A stretch of DNA of 64,000 nt from NCBI RefSeq assembly GCF_007860125.1, contig NZ_SJPW01000001.1, positions 1,449,055 to 1,513,054 on the forward strand. Direction: 5' to 3'. The notes under the pieces were generated by a model. That model searched no databases. It saw only the letters and a list, made by a program, of their open reading frames with translations, and was not told where the DNA came from. A program made the translations under genes and the position numbers. This DNA is from Rubripirellula tenax (GTDB lineage Bacteria > Planctomycetota > Planctomycetia > Pirellulales > Pirellulaceae). Shown here one piece after another: positions 45,935-56,337 of the stretch (the first letter of the stretch is position 1; the number at the start of each line of letters is the position of its first letter).

Positions 45935-48900
45935 TTGAAGCCATCTTTGCAGACCAGAACCAAGAGAGTTCCCCGCCGTCGACGCGTCGCTCGTAAACTA
46001 ATCGCCGAACGACTAGAGCCTCGCGTGGTGATGGCGGCGACTCCGATTATCAGCGAGTTTCTGGCATCAAATTCGGGTGGGCTGGACGACATCGATGGCG
46101 ACTCGAGCGATTGGATCGAAATCCACAACCCGACCCAATCGAGCGTCGATCTGTCGGGTTGGCGATTGACCGATGATCCGCTGAATCTGAGCGAGTGGAC
46201 ATTCCCATCGGTCACCCTTGCCGCAAACGATTTCTTGGTCGTGTTCGCATCGGACAAAGACCGCGCGGTTTCGGGCGAACAACTGCATACCAATTTCAAA
46301 CTTAGTTCCGGCGGCGACTACCTTGCCTTGGTCCAGCCTGACGGAACGATTGTTAGCGAGTTCGCGCCGCAGTACCCGGCGCAAACAACTAACGTTTCCT
46401 TCGGTGTCGAATTTGACGTTGATGACCTGGTCGAAGTCGGTGATGGTTCGACGACTTTCGTGCCGGCAAACGCATCGCTCGGTGACAGTTGGAAGACGAC
46501 GTCGTTCGACGACGCATCCTGGACTGCTGGGCCCACTGGGATCGGTTTTGGAATCGAGCAACCAGGTTTCGATGTTCGTTATGTAAAAGCAAAATCGTCG
46601 GGAACTTTCGATGGCAGCATCTCAACCCTGACGGATGCCGAACTGGTGCTCGCGACACCAGCCTACCAGTTGCTAGATCTGAACGAAAACACTAACACGA
46701 TCAATTTCTTAGGCACCGGCGCAAACGGTCAATTTGACAACGACAACCCGTTCCCCAATCAGTCGATTGGTGACGACGTCAACTATTTCGTTATCGAAGC
46801 CACCGCGTCGATCGTCGTCCCGAGCGCTGGCGAGTGGTCATTTGGCGTCAACAGCGACGACGGATTTGGATTAACGTTAACTGGCAATGGACAGACTTTC
46901 TCGTCGTCATTCGAAGGCACACGCGGCGCCAAAGACACAATCAGCACGTTCAACTTGCCGGCGGCCGGCCGTTATGAGGTCAGGCTAGTCACGTTTGAGG
47001 GTGCGGGCGGCGCGTCGGCAGAGTTCTTTGCGGCGCAAGGCACCCATTCAACGTTCAACGCCAATTTTGCGTTGGTCGGCGACACAGCCTCTGGCGGGCT
47101 AACGGCGCTGCAACCTTACGTGGCCGGCCAAAATCCGTTTGTTGCGACCGACGTTTCAGCGTCAATGTCTGGGATCAACCCATCGGCGTACACGCGGGTC
47201 CCGTTCACTGTCACCGATGTTACAGATGTCGAAACGTTGCTGTTGAAAATGCAGTACGACGACGGATTTGTGGCTTGGATCAACGGCGTCGAAGTCGCCC
47301 GCCGAAACGCACCAACGTCGCTCACGTTCCATTCCGCAGCGACGACGACACGCGACTTTGCCGAAACGGTCAACGCCGAATCGATCCTGCTGGACACGAC
47401 TGCCATCGCCTCGTTGGTCAATGGAAACAATGTGCTAGCGATCCAGGGGCTGAACGCGTCAGCGTCCAACAGCAGTTTCTTGATCGCACCCGAATTGGTT
47501 GCCAGCAAGCTTTCCACCGAGTCGCCAACTTACTTTGCCACGGTAACCCCCGGCGAGGTCAATCAGGATCCGGTCTCGGGCATTGTCGAACGGGTCGTCG
47601 CGGACGTACCAGCGGGTTTTTACACGACCGCGCAAACGATCACACTAACGTCACCGACCTCCGGTGCAACAATCCGATACACGACCGACGGCAGCGAACC
47701 GACCAGCAGTAACGGCACCGTTTATACGGGGCCCATTACGGTTAGCGCGACGACGAATCTACGTGCCGCGGCGTTCCTGCCCGACTACGTTTCGCTGCCT
47801 AGCATCACGCGGACGTACTTGTACCTAGACGACGTCCTGACTCAGTCCAACGATGGTGCTGCGCCGGTTGGATGGCCGACGACCTGGGGCACCAACTTCG
47901 TCGACTACGGTATCGATCCCGATGTGATTGCGTTCGAAGGCGAACAAGCAGTGAAGGACGCATTGCTGTCCTTGCCAACCATTTCGCTGACGACCGAGTT
48001 GGCGAATCTATTTGATGAAGAATTCGGCATCTACTCCAACGCCGTGCAAGACGGTCGCGACTGGGAACGGCCGGCATCAGCCGAATGGATTAATCCGGAC
48101 GGCACACCGGGGTTCCAAGTCAACGCGGGCTTGCGGATTCGCGGTGGCTATAGCCGCGGCGATTTCAATCCCAAGCATGCCTTGAAATTGTTCTTTCGAG
48201 GATCCTACGGCGACTCGACCTTGAACTATCCGGTCCATGGCGATGCCGGCGTTTCGGAATTTGACAAGCTCGATTTGCGAACGCCCCAGAACTATTCATG
48301 GAGCTCTGCTGGAAATGCGACGAACAATTTCGTTGCGGAAGTGCTGGCCCGCTATGCGCAGCGTGATCTAGGTCAACCCTATACGCGAAGCACATGGGTC
48401 CACCTCTATCTCGACGGCCAGTACTGGGGCATCTACCAGACTCAAGAGCGGGCCGACGCCAATTATGCAGCCGCCTACTTTGGTGGTAACGTCGCCGACT
48501 ATGACGTGCTGAAGCCCGAACGCGGTGATTATCGAAACATCGCAACCGACGGCAACTTTGACGCTTACACCCAGCTATGGGAACAAGCTTACGCGCGTGC
48601 CACCGATGGAGTCACGCCTGCGTTCGTTGAAGACGCTGCCTATCTTCAAGCGCAAGGTAAGAATCCTGATGGCAGCGACAACCCGAACTTTCCGGTTTTG
48701 TTGGACGTCGACAACCTGATCGTTTACATGATGGAAACGCTTCGAGGTGGCAACTTAGACGCACCCATTTCGAACTTCTTGGGCAACAATCGTCCCAACA
48801 ACTATTTTGCAGTTCGCGACCGTACGGGGCGCGAGGGGTTTCGGTTTTTCCAGCATGACGCCGAGCACACGATGCGAAACGTCAACCAGGACCGAAATGG

Positions 48901-51900
48901 CCCCTACAACGACGCCAATTTCGAAGTCGGCGTCGATTGGTTCAATCCGCAGTGGTTGCATCAACAATTGATGGCCAACGATGAATACCGGATTCGATTC
49001 GCCGACGCGATCCAATCGGCGTTCTTTAACGATGGGCCGCTAAGTGTTTCATCGATGATTGCAAGACTGGATGACGAGGCAGCAAAAATCACGACCGCGG
49101 TGATTGCAGAATCGGCTCGTTGGGGCGATGCGAAACGCGGGGACAACTCGCCGCGAACGCAAGCTGATTTCCTCAACGCGATTGCCGACCTGCGCGACAA
49201 CTACCTGCCGGCTCGCGAGTCGATTGTGCTGGATCAGTTCCGCAACACAACGCTGGTGCTAAAAGACGGTGCGGGTGACTACAACGTCGTCGTCTCGGCG
49301 CCACTGCTTCCCTCGGTCGATGCGCCACAGTTCTTGGCCAATGGCCAGCGACAACATGGCGGTGAAGTGCCGCCTGCGAGTTTGGTTGGTTTTCAGTCAA
49401 CCGGCGAATTGGTTTACTACATGACCGACGGCACCGACCCAAGACTGTTCGGTGGCGGCATTCATCCGTCCGCGCAAGTCTACGATCCGCAGCTCGTCCA
49501 AGAAACGGTCGTTGCATCGGGGCAGACTTGGCGGTTCCTCGACGACGGGACTGAGCCCACCGGCGCATGGACATCCGACGACGGTGGCTTCAATGATTCG
49601 CTTTGGAACACCGGCAATTCGGAATTTGGTTACGGCAACTCGGCGACCGCGACCCCAATCTCGTACGGCCCCGATTCAAACAACAAATTCATCACCACCT
49701 ACTTCCGCCGTTCCTTCAACCTGGATCTCAGCAGCGGGTCACCCACCGGTGCGACCATCCGCGTGCGACGCGACGACGGTGTTGCGATTTACATCAACGG
49801 CGTCGAAGTCGTTCGCGATAACCTGCCGACGGGAACGTTGACGTCGACGACGCCTGCTAGTTCCGTGGTCGGAGGCACCGACGAGACCACTTGGTACGAG
49901 TTCCCGATCGATCCCTCGCTGCTGCGCGACGGAGCTAACTTAATCGCGGCAGAGCTGCACCAGATTTCAGCAACCAGTAGCGATACGACGTTCGATGCTG
50001 AATTGATCACCAGCACTTCGGCGCCGGCACCAATCACGGTTAGTGGTCCGATCGAATTGATCGCACGGTCGCTTGCGGCCGACGGGACATGGTCGGCTGC
50101 GGAACAGGCTTCGTTCTTCATTCCGGTTGCTGCAGCTTCCGCGTCGAACTTGCGAGTCACCGAGGTTCACTACAACCCGGCCGACGAGGGCGACCGGGAA
50201 TTTATCGAGCTGAAAAACATCAGCTCGGAACCCATTTCGCTCGCCGGTGTACGCTTCACCGACGGAATCACGTTCAATTTTGATGATGGATCGATCAGCC
50301 AACTCGGCCCCGGCGAAATCGCGTTGGTGGTGGTCGATCAAAACCTCTTCGAAGCGTTCTATGGCACATCGCTTCCGGTTGCGGGACAGTACAGCGGCAG
50401 CCTCAGCAACGGCGGCGAAACGCTAACGATTTTGGCCGCAGATGACTCGAGCATCCAATCGTTCACTTACGACGACAAGGGCGGCGACTGGCACTCCCCA
50501 ACCGACGGTGATGGGCCGTCGCTAACGGTGCTCAGCACATCCGGCGACTACGATTTCGGGACCAATTGGCGGCCCAGTTACGTCGTCGGCGGAACACCTG
50601 GAATCGATGAAAATGACAAACCGCTCGCGTCCGCCGGTGGCCCTTATGTGGTTGCCTCGGGTGCAACGATCCAGTTGACCGGATCGGCCAGCGACTATGA
50701 CGCCGACCAAACGCTCACGTACGCGTGGGACCTGGACTATGACGGCGTCACCTTTGACGCCGACGTAACTGGTCTAACGCCTTCGCAAACGTTTACCGGT
50801 TCGGGACCTCGAACGATTGCGCTGCGAGTTACTGACAATGGAACGCCGAACGAATCGACGATTGCGACGGCATCGTTGGTTGTGACCACGCCGCAAGTTG
50901 TCAAACGTAGTGTTGCCTATGCAAACGCCTCTGCCGGGTATGGAGCATCGACACCGGCTGACAACATTGTCGGCTTGCTACCCGGCCAACCAGCTACGTC
51001 CGCCAATTTCACCAACTACGTCAACGGCCTGAACCGAGTCGTTATTGATATTGAAGACTCGGCGGCAACTGCCCTGACCGCTAGCGACTTCACCTTCAAA
51101 GTTGGAAACTCGCAAGACCTGACGCAGTGGACCGACGCCCCGGCCCCAATTTCCATCGACACCACCGTCGGTGGCGGAACCAGTGGCTCGACACGAGTTG
51201 TCATCAGTTGGCCAAACCAGGCGATCCTGAACCAGTGGCTGCAAGTCACCGTGCGGGCGTCAGGCGGCGCGGGATTGGCGACCGACGACGTGTTCTATCT
51301 AGGCAATCAAGTCGGCGAAGTCACCGGTGCGGCGACAGGCAGCCAAGTGCGAGTCACGTCGACCGACACGTTGGTGATTCGCGGAAACCAATCGACCGCT
51401 CCGGGATCGGCGGGAATCGAAAATCCTCACGATCTCAACCGCGACGGACGAGTGAATTCGCTTGACACATTCATCGTACGAAGTAGTCAGGCGATCCAGG
51501 GGCTGTTGATGATCACCGGGCCACAGCCGCTTTCGGTTGCTCCGCCCCAGCAAAGTGGTTTAGTACTATCTGCACCGAATCCGGCTCAGGAAGTGATTGC
51601 CAACGTGACCCCAGTCGCACCAACGGCGCCCTTCACGCCGACGGTTCCATTAACTTCGACCATGGCGGAAGCAACCTTGCCGACCGCGCGTGAGCACAGG
51701 CGAGCGATATCGATGGGCTATCGAAAAGTGCGACTTCAGTTAATCGCTTTGCGACGAGTTGATTTGCGACAAGCGAGCGAAGTCAGACGCGACGTCACCG
51801 CGAGGGTCCAAGAATTTCGACAAGAATCGATCCACTCCCTTGACGCGGTTGATGCGTTCTTTGCGAAGTTGACCGCCGAAATTGACGAATTGGCCCTTTA

Positions 51901-51901
51901 A
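45935..51901 (+). CDS. Very large secreted CotH / lamin-tail / dockerin-like protein with LEPR N-terminus
   Basis: The protein is 1988 residues from a TTG at 45935. The N-terminus is the planctomycete LEPR type (AERLEPRVVMAATP) in place of a classical signal. Modules in order: a lamin-tail domain (about 35-150, SDWIEIHNPTQSSVDLSGW), sugar-binding-like and chitobiase C-terminal-like modules (IRYTTDGSEPTSSNG near 590), a CotH kinase-like domain (about 670-1060; LRIRGGYSRGDFNPKHALKL, FFQHDAEHTM), another chitobiase-like unit, a second lamin-tail domain (about 1400-1530, REFIELKNISSEPISLAG), a PKD-like domain (AWDLDYDGVTF) and one dockerin/EF-hand loop (DLNRDGRVNSLD). It is probably exported to or anchored at the cell surface, where CotH modules phosphorylate proteins or bind them. 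Confidence 0.87.
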   Translation: MKPSLQTRTKRVPRRRRVARKLIAERLEPRVVMAATPIISEFLASNSGGLDDIDGDSSDWIEIHNPTQSSVDLSGWRLTDDPLNLSEWTFPSVTLAANDFLVVFASDKDRAVSGEQLHTNFKLSSGGDYLALVQPDGTIVSEFAPQYPAQTTNVSFGVEFDVDDLVEVGDGSTTFVPANASLGDSWKTTSFDDASWTAGPTGIGFGIEQPGFDVRYVKAKSSGTFDGSISTLTDAELVLATPAYQLLDLNENTNTINFLGTGANGQFDNDNPFPNQSIGDDVNYFVIEATASIVVPSAGEWSFGVNSDDGFGLTLTGNGQTFSSSFEGTRGAKDTISTFNLPAAGRYEVRLVTFEGAGGASAEFFAAQGTHSTFNANFALVGDTASGGLTALQPYVAGQNPFVATDVSASMSGINPSAYTRVPFTVTDVTDVETLLLKMQYDDGFVAWINGVEVARRNAPTSLTFHSAATTTRDFAETVNAESILLDTTAIASLVNGNNVLAIQGLNASASNSSFLIAPELVASKLSTESPTYFATVTPGEVNQDPVSGIVERVVADVPAGFYTTAQTITLTSPTSGATIRYTTDGSEPTSSNGTVYTGPITVSATTNLRAAAFLPDYVSLPSITRTYLYLDDVLTQSNDGAAPVGWPTTWGTNFVDYGIDPDVIAFEGEQAVKDALLSLPTISLTTELANLFDEEFGIYSNAVQDGRDWERPASAEWINPDGTPGFQVNAGLRIRGGYSRGDFNPKHALKLFFRGSYGDSTLNYPVHGDAGVSEFDKLDLRTPQNYSWSSAGNATNNFVAEVLARYAQRDLGQPYTRSTWVHLYLDGQYWGIYQTQERADANYAAAYFGGNVADYDVLKPERGDYRNIATDGNFDAYTQLWEQAYARATDGVTPAFVEDAAYLQAQGKNPDGSDNPNFPVLLDVDNLIVYMMETLRGGNLDAPISNFLGNNRPNNYFAVRDRTGREGFRFFQHDAEHTMRNVNQDRNGPYNDANFEVGVDWFNPQWLHQQLMANDEYRIRFADAIQSAFFNDGPLSVSSMIARLDDEAAKITTAVIAESARWGDAKRGDNSPRTQADFLNAIADLRDNYLPARESIVLDQFRNTTLVLKDGAGDYNVVVSAPLLPSVDAPQFLANGQRQHGGEVPPASLVGFQSTGELVYYMTDGTDPRLFGGGIHPSAQVYDPQLVQETVVASGQTWRFLDDGTEPTGAWTSDDGGFNDSLWNTGNSEFGYGNSATATPISYGPDSNNKFITTYFRRSFNLDLSSGSPTGATIRVRRDDGVAIYINGVEVVRDNLPTGTLTSTTPASSVVGGTDETTWYEFPIDPSLLRDGANLIAAELHQISATSSDTTFDAELITSTSAPAPITVSGPIELIARSLAADGTWSAAEQASFFIPVAAASASNLRVTEVHYNPADEGDREFIELKNISSEPISLAGVRFTDGITFNFDDGSISQLGPGEIALVVVDQNLFEAFYGTSLPVAGQYSGSLSNGGETLTILAADDSSIQSFTYDDKGGDWHSPTDGDGPSLTVLSTSGDYDFGTNWRPSYVVGGTPGIDENDKPLASAGGPYVVASGATIQLTGSASDYDADQTLTYAWDLDYDGVTFDADVTGLTPSQTFTGSGPRTIALRVTDNGTPNESTIATASLVVTTPQVVKRSVAYANASAGYGASTPADNIVGLLPGQPATSANFTNYVNGLNRVVIDIEDSAATALTASDFTFKVGNSQDLTQWTDAPAPISIDTTVGGGTSGSTRVVISWPNQAILNQWLQVTVRASGGAGLATDDVFYLGNQVGEVTGAATGSQVRVTSTDTLVIRGNQSTAPGSAGIENPHDLNRDGRVNSLDTFIVRSSQAIQGLLMITGPQPLSVAPPQQSGLVLSAPNPAQEVIANVTPVAPTAPFTPTVPLTSTMAEATLPTAREHRRAISMGYRKVRLQLIALRRVDLRQASEVRRDVTARVQEFRQESIHSLDAVDAFFAKLTAEIDELAL

Positions 51902-51930
51902 AGTAACCAATTTCAGTTGCCTTTGACTGT

Positions 51931-52608
51931 ATGAATGAAATGAAGAACTTTCGACTTAGCTTGATCGCCCTGCTGTTGCTGCTTGCCATACAAACTCGGT
52001 CGGATGCCGACGTTATCATCGCCTTCGATTCCGCGGGTGCCGCGGAATCGTCGATCCGGCAAGCGGCGAACCAAAAGCTGAATTTTTTCGTCAGTAGCAA
52101 CGCGGCCGACCGAGTGCTTGGTATCGAAATCGGATTCCTGTTTCCTTCAGCAACCCTGGTGACTGCGAGTGATATCGGCACGACCTCGTCGGAAGATCGC
52201 GGCTTCTATGCCGACACGAACCTGAGCACATCGTCACTCTTCGTATTCCCGTTTGAAGGCGACACCGAAGTTTTCGTTGATCAAGAACTTACGAATGTCC
52301 AGGCCCTCGGCGTTACCCCACAGCGTTGGTTCGAATTAACGATCGACGCGTCCGCGCTTGCGATTGGTGACTACGTCATCACGCTAGATCCAAGCACACC
52401 CGGCTTCAACACGGACCAAATCGATCCCCAGACGAGACTGCCCGTACCGATCGCCTTGGCGAACACGACGTTCAACCTTTCCGTGACGGCCGTACCCGAA
52501 CCGTCAACGACGAGCTTCTTCGCGATCACCGGACTGGCATTGATATGGTGCGTTCGACGTCGCATTCCAGACCGAACCAAACAACGATGCAAGTGTTCGG
52601 TTTCGTAA
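51931..52608 (+). CDS. PEP-CTERM sorted secreted protein
   Basis: A 225-residue protein with an N-terminal signal (LSLIALLLLLAIQTRSDA) and a C-terminal PEP-CTERM tripartite signal: VPEPS, a hydrophobic helix (SFFAITGLALIW) and a basic tail (RRRIPDRTK). It is thus expected to be processed by an exosortase and released or attached at the surface. The mature domain is beta-rich and cohesin-like in feel (GIEIGFLFPSATLVTASDIG) but I cannot assign it firmly. It starts 29 bases after the CotH/dockerin protein gene, suggesting one transcript; a cohesin-dockerin-type pairing of the two is tempting but unproven. Confidence 0.8.
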   Translation: MNEMKNFRLSLIALLLLLAIQTRSDADVIIAFDSAGAAESSIRQAANQKLNFFVSSNAADRVLGIEIGFLFPSATLVTASDIGTTSSEDRGFYADTNLSTSSLFVFPFEGDTEVFVDQELTNVQALGVTPQRWFELTIDASALAIGDYVITLDPSTPGFNTDQIDPQTRLPVPIALANTTFNLSVTAVPEPSTTSFFAITGLALIWCVRRRIPDRTKQRCKCSVS

Positions 52609-52675
52609 CCAGATTTCAATAGCGACGGCGAAGAACGTCCTGATGTAAAACGATGGGCACGAAGGTGATACGCCA

Positions 52676-53665
52676 ATGATCGACGATTCCCGAGCGACGG
52701 CTACCGTTTTCATCACGGGCGGATTCGGGTGCGTCGGCGCGGAAACGGCAAAATGGCTGATCAGTAATAGTGTCTGCGACGTTGTCGTCGGAAGTCGCCG
52801 CATCAGTCGCGAACGAAAACGCGAGGTCTTTGGCGAGGCCGTCTCTTCTCGATTGAAGTTCGCTCAGGTTGATGTGGTCGATCGCCCGCGACTGCACGCC
52901 ACACTGGTCCAATACGATGTCACTCATGTCCTGCATTTGGCGGGCTTGGAAACACCGGATTGCAATGAGCATCGCGATCTCGGCTTGCAAGTCAACTTGG
53001 CCGGCACGCAGCGCTTGATCGAAGCGATGAAGGTAAGTGGACGCGACTTAAAACGATTCGTGTTTGCGAGTTCAATGGCGGTCTATGGACGGCGGTCCGC
53101 CTACGCGGCCGGTGGCGTGCCGATGCACGCGGAACCAAATCCGGTCAATGTCTACGGGACGTGGAAGCTAGCGGGCGAGCATATCTCGCGACTGTTTTAC
53201 GAGGAAACCAGAGTCCCCACGATCAGCGTACGTCCAGGAGCATTGTCTGGTCCGGGCCGCGATCTTGGTCTTACTGCAACACCAACCACTGCGATGAAAC
53301 ACGTTGCCGCAGGGCTTCCCTACGAGATTCCGTACCACAATCGACAAGACTACCTGTACGCGCCCGATGTTGGGGCCGCCATTGCTCAGTGCATGGTGCA
53401 GCCATTCGATGGCTACCAGGCTTTCACGCTGCCTAGCCATACCGTTGACTCCGACACCCTGGTCGAAGCGATGCGGTGTGCGGCGATTGAACTTGGGCTG
53501 GCCAGCGATCCCCAAATTTCCGTTGGCGATAAAGAAGTACCGTTCATCTGTGATGTCGACTTCCAGCCGTTTCTTGAAGCCTTTCCCCAAGCTCCCCATA
53601 CGCCGCTAAAACAAGCGACCCGGCAATCCATCGACCATTTTGTCAGCCTCGGCGAGCATCGTTAG
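52676..53665 (+). CDS. NAD-dependent epimerase/dehydratase (extended SDR)
   Basis: A 329-residue extended SDR protein. The cofactor-binding motif is FITGGFGCVGAETA, and the catalytic pair is in VNVYGTWKLAGEH with the serine in FVFASSMAVYG. The C-terminal half contains a substrate lobe (YEIPYHNRQDYLYAPDVGAA). Members act on nucleotide sugars or related sugar acids, such as UDP-glucose 4-epimerase and uronate dehydrogenase. The exact substrate is not decidable. It starts 67 bases after the PEP-CTERM gene. Confidence 0.88.
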   Translation: MIDDSRATATVFITGGFGCVGAETAKWLISNSVCDVVVGSRRISRERKREVFGEAVSSRLKFAQVDVVDRPRLHATLVQYDVTHVLHLAGLETPDCNEHRDLGLQVNLAGTQRLIEAMKVSGRDLKRFVFASSMAVYGRRSAYAAGGVPMHAEPNPVNVYGTWKLAGEHISRLFYEETRVPTISVRPGALSGPGRDLGLTATPTTAMKHVAAGLPYEIPYHNRQDYLYAPDVGAAIAQCMVQPFDGYQAFTLPSHTVDSDTLVEAMRCAAIELGLASDPQISVGDKEVPFICDVDFQPFLEAFPQAPHTPLKQATRQSIDHFVSLGEHR

Positions 53666-54194
53666 CACTCTACTTTAGTCTCTAACGCTAACGTCCGACG
53701 GTCCACCCAACTAGCATGCGGGTGCCCAGGGACCGGCTCCGGACGACGTCTCGAAGACTGGATAACCAACGACATTCCGGGTTTTCTGTGTGATTCAGAA
53801 AATCTTTCGGAATAATTGTTCCAGTTTCGCCTACCCCGTGCGATTACTTTAGCTCGCCAAATTCAATTGTCGTGCAGGGATCGATTCCCGCTTTGGACAA
53901 CCCACTGTCGAATTCCATTGCGTCGAATCCCATTCACCCAAAGCGTTCCATGCAGAATTGCAATTGGGTGACCAAGTGTTTCGGCCGCAGCGTTTGTCGA
54001 AACACTCGGTTTGTTGAGAACGACGTGACCTGGCAATACCATGGTTCCACCGTCCACATGATTTCGTTGTCCGCAAATGGCCAACGTCAACATTACGGCG
54101 AACTCAAAACGTTAAACGTGTTCATGCTCCGAAACGCAGGAACGTGACTAACAATCGAAGTGCAGTCTCGAAACGAAGTTTGAAAGCGATCTCT
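53666..54194 (+). other. Intergenic region with structured hairpin (53774-53813)
   Basis: About 530 bases lie between the epimerase and the GH2 gene. A hairpin with outer arms ATTCCG/CGGAAT and inner arms GTTTTCTG/CAGAAAAT spans 53774-53813 and is followed by AATTGTT, so it could be a terminator. A second hairpin, GTGTTTCG/CGAAACAC, lies near 53975-54005. A 91-codon frame at 53872-54147 has no protein-like features and I do not call it a gene. Confidence 0.4.
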
Positions 54195-56132
54195 ATGAAA
54201 AGTCAAATCCACCCCTTCCGCACCATTGCTTTGGCTTCTGTCGTGGCAATTGGTATGTTCGCCGGCGGATCGGTCCGCGGTGATGCTGCAAAGTCGATGA
54301 CTGAAAGCGTCGGCGAAAAAACATCATTCAACGCCGACTGGACGTTCCATAACGGCGAAGCAGAAGGTGCCGAGGCAGTTGATTTTGACGACTCGGCGTG
54401 GCGGTCGCTGAACTTGCCGCACGATTGGGCGATCGAAGGTCCGTTCGATGTGAAGTACAACGCTCGCTGCGGTGGGCTGCCGTTTCATGGGACAGGTTGG
54501 TATCGCAAGACATTCCAAGTGCCCGCAGACGCAAAGGGGAAAGTCGCTGCAATTACTTTTGACGGCGCGATGTACAACGCCCATGTTTGGGTGAACGGCA
54601 CGTTCGTGGGCAATCGTCCGTTCGGATACATCGAGTTCCAGTACGACATCAGCAAGCACTTACGATACGGCGAAGAAAACGTCATTTCGGTCCGGCTAAA
54701 ACCAGAAGACCTTTCCTCGCGTTGGTATCCCGGCGCAGGGCTCTATCGGAACGTTTGGCTCGAGTACAAAAACCCGCTGCACTTGGCTCACTGGGGAACC
54801 TTTATCACGACGCCGAATGTTCAAGATGACCGTGCGACAGTAGCTGTCGAAACATTGATCCAAGGACGCGGCGACGACGCACGAGTGATGTACGAAGTGT
54901 TCGATCACTCGGGCGAGATCGTCGTTGCGATGGGAGCAACACTGTCGGCCGACCAAGCCGCTGCCAAAGGCGAACTGAAAGTGGCCAACCCGCACCTATG
55001 GCAGTTGGACGATCCGTACCTTTACACGCTGCGGACGACGGTCCGTAGTGATGGACAAGTGGTCGATCGTGACGACACTCGATTTGGCATTCGTACGCTG
55101 AAGTTCACAAAAAAAGAAGGCTTCTTCTTGAACGGCAAGCACACTCGGATCCAAGGTGTTTGCTTGCACCACGACAACGGCCCCCTTGGTGCGGCAATCA
55201 ACCGTCGTGCGATCGAGCGAAAGCTACAGATCATGAAGCAGATGGGAGGCAACTCGATACGAACCAGCCACAATCCACCTTCAAACGAACTGCTTGACCT
55301 GTGTGACGAAATGGGACTGCTGGTTCAAGTCGAAGCATTTGATGTGTGGGAAATCGCCAAAGTTCCCAATGGCTACAACAAGTTCTTTGCCGAGTGGGCC
55401 GAGCGTGACATCAAGGACATGGTTCGCCGAGATCGCAATCATCCATCGGTGTTCATGTGGAGCATCGGAAATGAAATCCTAGAACAGAACAACGCCGAGA
55501 AAGGAAATCGTGTCGCAAAAATTTTGAACGACTACGTCAAGTCGATCGACACAACTCGCCCGACCACCTGCGGATTCAACTACTATCCGGCCCCCTACAA
55601 ACACGGGATGGCAGCACAGGTTGACATCGCTGGCATGAACTACAAACCGCTTGCCTATGGCGAACCGGTGGATGAGTTCCTACCGAATAATCCTGTGGTT
55701 GGTTCGGAAACCTCATCATGCACCAGCAGCCGCGGTGTCTATCATCTCCCAATCGACAAGTACCAAACTCACCCGTCCAAACAAGTGACCAGCTATGACA
55801 TTATCGGCCCACCATGGGCCTATCCTCCGGACGTCGAATTTGACGCACTCGAAAAACACCCCGAAGTTCTAGGCGAATACATCTGGACCGGATTCGACTA
55901 CCTCGGTGAACCGACGCCCTATGGCGGCAAAGACAACAGCACTAACGGGTACTGGAACGCCGACTGGCCGTCACGCAGTTCCTACTTTGGCGCCGTCGAC
56001 CTGTGTGGCTTTCCCAAAGATCGCTTCTACCTGTACCAAAGCCAATGGACTGACGATCCGATGGTGCACTTGCTACCGCACTGGAATTGGGAGGGTGTGG
56101 TCTCTTCAGGGCGCAGTTTGACGGTTGATTGA
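54195..56132 (+). CDS. GH2 family beta-galactosidase, C-terminally truncated
   Basis: From the ATG at 54195 (signal peptide IALASVVAIGMFAGG) the protein is 645 residues. It has the three GH2 core parts: sugar-binding jelly roll (LNLPHDWAIEGPF, GTGWYRKTFQVP), immunoglobulin-like domain, and TIM barrel. The acid/base Glu is in SIGNEILEQ and the nucleophile Glu in NPVVGSETSSC. Close relatives continue after HLLPHWNWEG into a DUF4982 and further Ig-like C-terminal domains, reaching 800 or more residues. Here the frame runs into VVSSGRSLTVD and stops. The lost part coincides with the boundary of the cassette array. The core may still be active, but a pseudogene is possible. Confidence 0.8.
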   Translation: MKSQIHPFRTIALASVVAIGMFAGGSVRGDAAKSMTESVGEKTSFNADWTFHNGEAEGAEAVDFDDSAWRSLNLPHDWAIEGPFDVKYNARCGGLPFHGTGWYRKTFQVPADAKGKVAAITFDGAMYNAHVWVNGTFVGNRPFGYIEFQYDISKHLRYGEENVISVRLKPEDLSSRWYPGAGLYRNVWLEYKNPLHLAHWGTFITTPNVQDDRATVAVETLIQGRGDDARVMYEVFDHSGEIVVAMGATLSADQAAAKGELKVANPHLWQLDDPYLYTLRTTVRSDGQVVDRDDTRFGIRTLKFTKKEGFFLNGKHTRIQGVCLHHDNGPLGAAINRRAIERKLQIMKQMGGNSIRTSHNPPSNELLDLCDEMGLLVQVEAFDVWEIAKVPNGYNKFFAEWAERDIKDMVRRDRNHPSVFMWSIGNEILEQNNAEKGNRVAKILNDYVKSIDTTRPTTCGFNYYPAPYKHGMAAQVDIAGMNYKPLAYGEPVDEFLPNNPVVGSETSSCTSSRGVYHLPIDKYQTHPSKQVTSYDIIGPPWAYPPDVEFDALEKHPEVLGEYIWTGFDYLGEPTPYGGKDNSTNGYWNADWPSRSSYFGAVDLCGFPKDRFYLYQSQWTDDPMVHLLPHWNWEGVVSSGRSLTVD

Positions 56133-56337
56133 GGTGCGTCGGTTTCGCGGCATTGCGTAACCTCGGATTGGTGTTTCAGAACAAGGGCGTCCCGCGTCAC
56201 ACTGATGTTGCAAAACAAAAATGGATCAAGACGGTCGAAGCGCTGAGTCGCTAACGCAAAAGCCGAACGACAAACTTGCAATCGAGCGTTGCTGCAATCG
56301 CTAGTGCGAGCGAACAAGCCAAACACCTGAGCGGTCA
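56133..56337 (+). other. Junction DNA between the truncated GH2 gene and the cassette array
   Basis: A plus-strand frame ends at a TAA near 56252 and reads FAALRNLGLVFQNKG, then TDVAKQKWIKTVEALSR; it looks like the last 35-40 codons of some protein, but has no beginning. I cannot identify it. Downstream bases up to 56337 show no gene. Confidence 0.4.

Noticed and set aside
53872..54147. 91-codon plus-strand frame before the GH2 gene
   Set aside because: No ribosome-binding site, no conserved-looking segments, and it overlaps hairpin sequences; probably the GH2 leader region.
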